Below, piece after piece: positions 59,494 through 64,000 of a DNA stretch of 64,000 nt. The stretch comes from Branchiibius sp. NY16-3462-2 (GTDB taxonomy: Bacteria; Actinomycetota; Actinomycetes; Actinomycetales; Dermatophilaceae). Location: the NCBI RefSeq assembly GCF_001594145.1, contig NZ_LVCF01000034.1, forward strand, positions 1-64,000, read 5' to 3'. Made by a program: the position numbers and the translations under genes. The notes below the pieces were generated by a model that was not told where the DNA came from, made no database searches, and worked only from the letters and a program-made list of their open reading frames with translations. Position 1 is the first letter of the stretch. Each line of letters opens with the position of its first letter.

Positions 59494-61162
59494 TCACTGC
59501 GCGAGCGGTCCGACGCGCCAGCGGTTGTTGCTTCGCCATTGTTTGGGACCACCACCGCGCGGCGCCACGTAGAACTCCAACACCCCACCGCGCATCCGGA
59601 CCGGAATGTGTTCGTGATGGACCCGGCGGTGGTCCGAGGCGCATAACGGTGCCAGGTCCTCCAGGTCCGTGGTGCCGCCAGCGGCCCAGGGTTCTCGCCA
59701 GTGATGACCCTCAGTCCAGCCCGGTGGTCGATCACACTCAGGAAAAGCACACCCGCCGTACCGTTTCCCCCCCCCCCCCCTTTGGTGTTTGGTAAACAAC
59801 CGCCTCGCCCGGCCCAGATCCAACGGCAACGACGCACCGTCGAAGACCTGCGGAATCAAATCGGCGTTACACGCGATCCGGCGCGCTTCGCTGCCACTGA
59901 TCCGTCCCCCGGTCGACAACGTCGCCGCCCGCACCCCCGACGCCAACGTCTCGTAATCCAGGTTCACCGTCAGCACCGCCGAAACACCACCGGCTCCGGG
60001 CAGTTTGTCCAACGGCAAATGCTCACACAACTGCGCCAACGCCCGACCCTGCCGGTGTGCGGTGTCCATCGGCAACCCACCGGCCGCCGCCTGCTCCGCA
60101 GCATCAATCTCCGCATCCGCCTGCGCCCCGGTCACCGCCCACCCGTGACCACCCGCCACGGGCTCCGCAACAGCCCCGCCCTCACGACCACCAGACGCAC
60201 CGTCCTGTGCCCAGTCCGGCGCCACTGCCGCAGCGTCGTGACCCTTCGCACCACCGCTATCCCGACCGCCACCGGCCCCAGCATCCTCCGCCTGACCAGC
60301 GCTGGTCTGAGCACCTTGGTCCGTCGTGTCGCCGCGGCCAGCGGTTTCCAGGTGGAAGCGCCGTGGCGCGCTGATGCCTTCCAACATCGTCTTGAGCATC
60401 TGCGCCTGCAACTCCGGCAGCGTGAACCCACCCTTGAACAACCCCGGCTTGTGTTCCCGCATCCAGAACGAGGCCTGCGCCCACGCCGCCTGCTCCTGAT
60501 CCACCAACTGCGCATCCTCGTGCGCATCAGCGTCCGCGACGTCCTCGAACGCTTCCCGCATCCGCGTCGCCCGCCGCCGCAGATCCGTCAACGTCGAAGT
60601 CGGTGCCGCCGCCAGCAACGCCTGCTCCGCCGCGTCCCGGTCCGCCTGCGACACCGTGTCCGGCAACGCCGCCAACCCCCCGGGCGATCACCCCCGCCTG
60701 ATCCCGGGACACCCCACCGCTACTCAACACCGAACCCGTCGCCGGTGCCTGCTGCAACTGCTCGCCAAGAGTCACCAACGCCTGCGCGTCCCGCCGGTCA
60801 CCACCGAACTCCCCCGACATGATCGAGGACACCTCCGCCACCGAAACACCCGTGGACGTCACCGCCGACCGCAAAGCCGACGCCACCGACACCAGCACAC
60901 CATCGATGCGCGCCTTGGCCGAACCCAACCGGCCCGAAGCCCGCCGCGCCGACTCCACCGACATGCCCTCCCACGCCGGCAAACCACCGAACCGGTCAAG
61001 CACGTCATGTAACTCGTCGAGGAGCAGGTCCACCGGGTCCGGGGCCGGCTGAGCCGCGATCGCAGCCGGTGACCGCGTCGAAACAACTGCCGGCGACGCA
61101 CACCCAACAACACCGGCGGTAGCCAAATGCGCGCTGAGAGAATCACGTTCGGTGATTTTCAC
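59494..61162 (-). pseudogene. DUF222/HNH endonuclease, frameshifted, with poly-C tract
   Basis: Two overlapping frames make one DUF222 protein of about 555 residues. The N-terminal half starts at a GTG (61162) with GGGAGGGG about 10 bases upstream and runs to QAGVIARG; the remainder (AALPDTVSQADRDAAEQALL to LAQ) is in another frame. They join at a six-base G run on the coding strand (60676-60681 as C6), where five Gs would restore the frame. The HNH block CAFPECDRPPGWTEGHHW with LCASDHRRVHHEHIPV is complete. Just before it, GGGG is encoded by a 14-base homopolymer where the paralogue has RAIE. Either inactivation, phase variation or sequencing error is possible. Confidence 0.8.
59767..59780. 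repeat. 14-nt poly-C homopolymer inside the HNH gene
   Basis: Fourteen consecutive Cs on the plus strand encode part of HQRGGGGKRYGG on the minus strand, immediately before the HNH motif. The reading frame after the tract is the one that encodes HNH. Such tracts are slippage-prone both in cells and in sequencing. Confidence 0.9.
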
Positions 61163-61263
61163 GATCGCGTCACCCCTCCCCGGTGTCTCGACCCTGCATC
61201 TGAAAACCACCCTACGACTCAGCACCGACAACCAACCGACCACGAACAAGTCTGTGGATAGAG

Positions 61264-61782
61264 CTAGCCACCGACCTGGACGTACCACTTCCCGGAATGC
61301 TTCTGCAGGGAGAAGAGAAGCCTGCCCGCGGAGGCACTCTTGAACTGGGCGGCGTTCCAATCGGTGTCGAACTGCGCCGAAGAGGGGTCCGGCAGCGACT
61401 TACCCGGCGGGTCGACAGTCGTGCACCGACCCACGATGCACCACGTCCCCGTCGCGGACGCCAGGCCGATGGGATGCGGCGTGAGGCGGACCGCGAATTC
61501 GCCGATCCGCAGATCCTTGCCGGATGGCTTCAGGTTCTCGACCGTCTTCCAGCAACTGTCTTGTTCGGCGGCGCTACTTGTCGTGCGGCAGATCGCCGCT
61601 ACGTCGCTCTGCGACCACGCCGTGACGAACTGCTCCACCACGGTGCGAGCAGCAACCGTGTCCGGATCCAGTGCGGTTGATGTCCCTGACTGGGTGCTGC
61701 TACTGGAGCACCCCGTAGCCATCGCGGCCAGCAGGGCGAGCCCGCCACCCAATCGCGCGAATGTCATCCAGCGGTTGAACAC
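61264..61782 (-). CDS. Putative lipoprotein, function unknown
   Basis: A 172-residue exported protein. ARLGGGLALLAAMATGC is a signal peptide with lipobox cysteine, followed by a Ser-rich spacer and a domain (VEQFVTAWSQSDVAAICRTT, LKPSGKDLRIGEFAV) that resembles small NTF2-like/DUF4878-type lipoproteins, with four conserved-looking cysteines. GTG at 61782 with GGGGG about seven bases upstream fits; an ATG at 61767 is an alternative. It follows the fused methyltransferase gene by 13 bp and may share its transcript. Confidence 0.7.
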   Translation of the reverse strand: MFNRWMTFARLGGGLALLAAMATGCSSSSTQSGTSTALDPDTVAARTVVEQFVTAWSQSDVAAICRTTSSAAEQDSCWKTVENLKPSGKDLRIGEFAVRLTPHPIGLASATGTWCIVGRCTTVDPPGKSLPDPSSAQFDTDWNAAQFKSASAGRLLFSLQKHSGKWYVQVGG

Positions 61783-61795
61783 ATGGCCCCCGTCG

Positions 61796-62857
61796 TCAAT
61801 CGAGTGCACTGCCACCGGCGACCACTATGCCGAACTGGTAGTGCCCGCCACCGTCAAACCACTCACCGGTCTCGAACGACTCGATTGAGCCGATCATCGA
61901 GAGCGCCTCGCGCACCTGGTCGTCGGACCGCTGCACGAAGAGTCGACCGTGCTCGTCGACCCGGCGCTGCGGCGGCTCGGAGCCCCACAGCCCCACCGCG
62001 ATGAGGCCACCGGGACGTACGACGCGCCCCGCCTCCGCGACCGCCCGGTCGAACCCGTCGCCGTCCAGATGCATCAGAGTGCTCATCGTCCAGACGGCGT
62101 CGAACGAGTCTTCCTCGAACGGCAACTCCGCAGCGCTCGCAACGGTCACCAACAACCCACGCTCCGCGCAGATGTCGATCGCCTCGGGCGTGAGATCGAC
62201 TCCGCGATAGGAAAATCCAGCATCCCGCAGAGCCACACCGTCCCGACCGCCCCCGCAGCCCACCTCCAGGATCATCGAGAGACCACGCGCGTGACACTGA
62301 CCGATGAAGGCGGCCAACTGCCGCTGCCGGCTTGGCGGCGCAGGACGATTCGCACGGTCGGCGAGTTCCGTTGCGTAGTAGGCAAGGTGGCGCCGCGCGG
62401 CCGCAGAAGCGTCCGTCCCGAAGCTCTGCTTCGAACCGCCCGACGTCGGCCCGAGGGTGACACCTGCCGGTAACGGGGACGGCCGGCCACGAACCGGCGG
62501 AATGACAGCCACCTGGAAATCGTCTTCATAGACGATCTCTCCCGGGTCATCCGACTCGCTGATCGACCAGGGCACGCCGTACTTGCTCAGCAGACTCGTC
62601 CCGACCTCGACCCGCCGTCGCATCGCGGCCGGCAAGGGCGTCTTGAACCACGTGACGACCCCGACGGCGTTGCCATCGCAATAGTGCGGCGGCTCAGGCA
62701 GATTCGCGATGAACCAGTCATCGATTGCGAGCCATAACGCCTCGTCGTCGGGTGACAGCCGTCCGGCACGTCGAAGGTGATCGACGGCGACAAACAACCC
62801 GCACTCAACGCCCACCCGGCTGAGATAGTCGGCGTGAATCCGTTGGAACCTGGACAT
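61796..62857 (-). CDS. Fused protein: uncharacterised N-terminal domain plus SAM methyltransferase
   Basis: A 353-residue protein. Residues 1 to about 135 form a domain I do not recognise (RIHADYLSRVGVECGLFVAV, LPEPPHYCDGNAVGVVTWFK, DDPGEIVYEDDFQVAVIPPV), which in other actinobacteria I would expect as a stand-alone hypothetical. After a short linker, a class I methyltransferase follows (about 150-353: MILEVGCGGGRDGVALRDAG, YRGVDLTPEAIDICAERGL, FEEDSFDAVWTMSTLMHLD). The ATG overlaps the stop of the S51 peptidase (TGATG). Substrate unknown. Confidence 0.75.
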   Translation of the reverse strand: MSRFQRIHADYLSRVGVECGLFVAVDHLRRAGRLSPDDEALWLAIDDWFIANLPEPPHYCDGNAVGVVTWFKTPLPAAMRRRVEVGTSLLSKYGVPWSISESDDPGEIVYEDDFQVAVIPPVRGRPSPLPAGVTLGPTSGGSKQSFGTDASAAARRHLAYYATELADRANRPAPPSRQRQLAAFIGQCHARGLSMILEVGCGGGRDGVALRDAGFSYRGVDLTPEAIDICAERGLLVTVASAAELPFEEDSFDAVWTMSTLMHLDGDGFDRAVAEAGRVVRPGGLIAVGLWGSEPPQRRVDEHGRLFVQRSDDQVREALSMIGSIESFETGEWFDGGGHYQFGIVVAGGSALD

Positions 62858-63477
62858 CACACGATCCTCTCTCCCTGATCGTCGACCACCAACGCCTGCC
62901 CGTCTCGTAACGCCCAATACCTCTGCCCCGCAGCGTCATACGATGCAGCAACCGCGGCGAGCAGGTCCGTCTCGGGATGACCGGGCGAGTCCAGGTGCGG
63001 CACGACAGGACGGTCGAGGATGCCCAGACCGTCGAAGCGGACCTCGCCGTACGCCGCGATCGCGTCGTCCGTCGGATCACAACGCTCCAGACCGTGCAGG
63101 CTGGGAGCCAACACGCACGGCCCGGCGCTGAACCCGGCGTACACCACATCATCCTGGAGGATCCGGGCGCTGACCCAAGCATCAAAGCCGCTGCGGGCCA
63201 TGGCCATACGCAAGGTGAACACGTTCCCGCCACGCACCCACACGTAGTCCGGTCGGTCCGCAGACTCAAAGCCATCCCGCAGATCGACGTTCCGCGCACG
63301 CAGCCCGATCGCTGCCAACTGGTTGATCTGGCGCCCAACGTCATCGACCCGACGTTGCTGATCCGACGCGCCGTCGAGCGCATTCATGATCACCCAGCCA
63401 GCGCGCCCACCAGAGACCAGATCAACGAATTCCTCCGGATGAGAACCCAGTTGGTACGACGACAGATAGAGGCGCAC
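62857..63477 (-). CDS. Peptidase S51 family (dipeptidase E-like)
   Basis: A 206-residue S51-type hydrolase: RLYLSSYQLGSHPEEFVDLV at the N-terminus, PDYVWVRGGNVFTLRMAMAR, and the nucleophile in VVYAGFSAGPCVLAPSL, the GxSAG serine of the family, with a downstream HLDSPGHPETDLL region supplying a His. It should cleave Asp-containing dipeptides or a related small peptide. The GTG at 63477 starts four bases after the tetR stop, giving a three- or four-gene operon with the TetR regulator and the fused methyltransferase. Confidence 0.83.
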   Translation of the reverse strand: MRLYLSSYQLGSHPEEFVDLVSGGRAGWVIMNALDGASDQQRRVDDVGRQINQLAAIGLRARNVDLRDGFESADRPDYVWVRGGNVFTLRMAMARSGFDAWVSARILQDDVVYAGFSAGPCVLAPSLHGLERCDPTDDAIAAYGEVRFDGLGILDRPVVPHLDSPGHPETDLLAAVAASYDAAGQRYWALRDGQALVVDDQGERIV

Positions 63478-63481
63478 CAAC

Positions 63482-64000
63482 TCACGACCCTGCCAGCGAA
63501 CGCCACTCAGCGAGGGCTTCGCGCTGGATGTCCACCAGGTCGCGCGCCGGTTCGGCATCGATCCATTGGGCGAACGACGCCCGGAACACTCCCAGCGCCA
63601 GCTCGGCGGTCAGCCGTGCCCGCGACGCAGGAACCCCCCGCTCAGCCAGTGCATCCGCTAGCGCCGTCGTCAGCCGCGCCAGTTTGAGCATCTCCCGCTC
63701 CTGCAGAGCCGGTTCGGCGTCCAGGATCTGTTGGCGTGACCGCGAGAACGTACGCCGATCGGCCGGGAAAAACCCACCCAAACCTTCCAGCGCCGCGGCT
63801 AAGAGCGCTGTCTCCGAGGCGGTTTCGGGCTCCGCCCGCACGGCCTCCAGCATCAACGCCTCCAACGCGGCGCCGCCATCGAAGAGCACCTCACGCTTGT
63901 CGCTGAAGTACCGGTAGAAGGTGCGCTCGGTCAGATCGGCTCGTTGCGCGATGTCGGCGACAGTCGTCTGGTCGTAGCCGCGCTCACCGAAGAGCGCCAT
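63482..64000 (-). CDS. TetR family regulator, N-terminus cut by the window edge
   Basis: At least 172 residues of a TetR protein. ALFGERGYDQTTVADIAQRA and DLTERTFYRYFSDKREVLFD are the helix-turn-helix; the first helix lies beyond base 64000. The C-terminal ligand domain (about 60-172) ends DIQREALAEWRSL. It is immediately upstream of and probably regulates the S51 peptidase, fused methyltransferase and lipoprotein genes. The true start and promoter are outside the window. Confidence 0.88.
   Translation of the reverse strand: MALFGERGYDQTTVADIAQRADLTERTFYRYFSDKREVLFDGGAALEALMLEAVRAEPETASETALLAAALEGLGGFFPADRRTFSRSRQQILDAEPALQEREMLKLARLTTALADALAERGVPASRARLTAELALGVFRASFAQWIDAEPARDLVDIQREALAEWRSLAGS

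Noticed and set aside
59494..61162. HNH gene considered as part of a defence or restriction system
   Set aside because: DUF222/HNH genes are common multicopy genes in actinobacteria, and there is no methylase, helicase or other defence gene next to it.

Overview
The window is GC-rich actinobacterial chromosome. Supporting signs are a coenzyme-F420-dependent glucose-6-phosphate dehydrogenase, an IdeR-type iron regulator, a WXG100 protein, PutA without a DNA-binding domain, a c-di-AMP riboswitch in front of an NlpC/P60 gene, and many genes whose -10 box sits about 6 nt before the start codon (leaderless transcripts). The gene mix is most like Micrococcales, perhaps a Dermacoccaceae-like genus; this placement is inference from gene content only.

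Layout. 1-550: tail of an IS30-type transposase abutting the C-terminal half of a DUF222/HNH gene. 0.6-6.7 kb: purine/ureide block on the minus strand (NCS2 permease, peroxiredoxin, (S)-ureidoglycine aminohydrolase, malic enzyme), then a divergent Lrp-type regulator and alanine dehydrogenase. 6.7-14.3 kb: mannoside locus (ROK regulator, lipoprotein binding protein, two CUT1 permeases, GH38 alpha-mannosidase) with a CRP-like site and no local ATPase. 14.3-19.5 kb: fgd, then a PadR-controlled ABC/FtsX exporter. 19.5-28.3 kb: an LDH/MDH-like protein coupled to an ACT protein, ArsR-SulP, a convergent cysteine desulfhydrase-like gene, lutABC, and ohrR-ohr. 28.3-34 kb: PutA, CorA, MFS. 34-41 kb: riboswitch-controlled cell-wall hydrolase, IdeR, a structured intergenic region with its own promoter and a 12-codon ORF, pdxH, serC and pepN. 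40.8-46.6 kb: a 29-residue membrane peptide coupled to an MFS/MarR pair, then response regulator, histidine kinase and HtrA protease. 46.7-54 kb: FtsX/ABC pair, secreted SGNH hydrolase, orphan WXG100 protein, TetR with an alpha/beta hydrolase, DUF1028. 54-57.3 kb: two tandem SigE-family ECF sigma factor/membrane-protein modules with matching promoters. 57.3-64 kb: PepC, a methyltransferase, a second DUF222/HNH gene broken by a frameshift and carrying a 14-nt poly-C tract, and a TetR - S51 peptidase - fused methyltransferase - lipoprotein series that runs off the right edge.

Most of the window is nutrient and stress housekeeping: salvage of purine nitrogen, mannosides, lactate, proline and alanine, peroxide defence, and envelope stress. 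I found no prophage, CRISPR array, rRNA or tRNA and no complete mobile element. The items most worth following up are the promoter-equipped structured intergenic element with a 12-codon ORF (about 36.1-36.4 kb), the twin ECF modules with equally spaced promoters (54.0 and 55.7 kb), the homopolymer-bearing HNH gene (59.5-61.2 kb), and the S51 peptidase/fused methyltransferase operon (61.2-64 kb).
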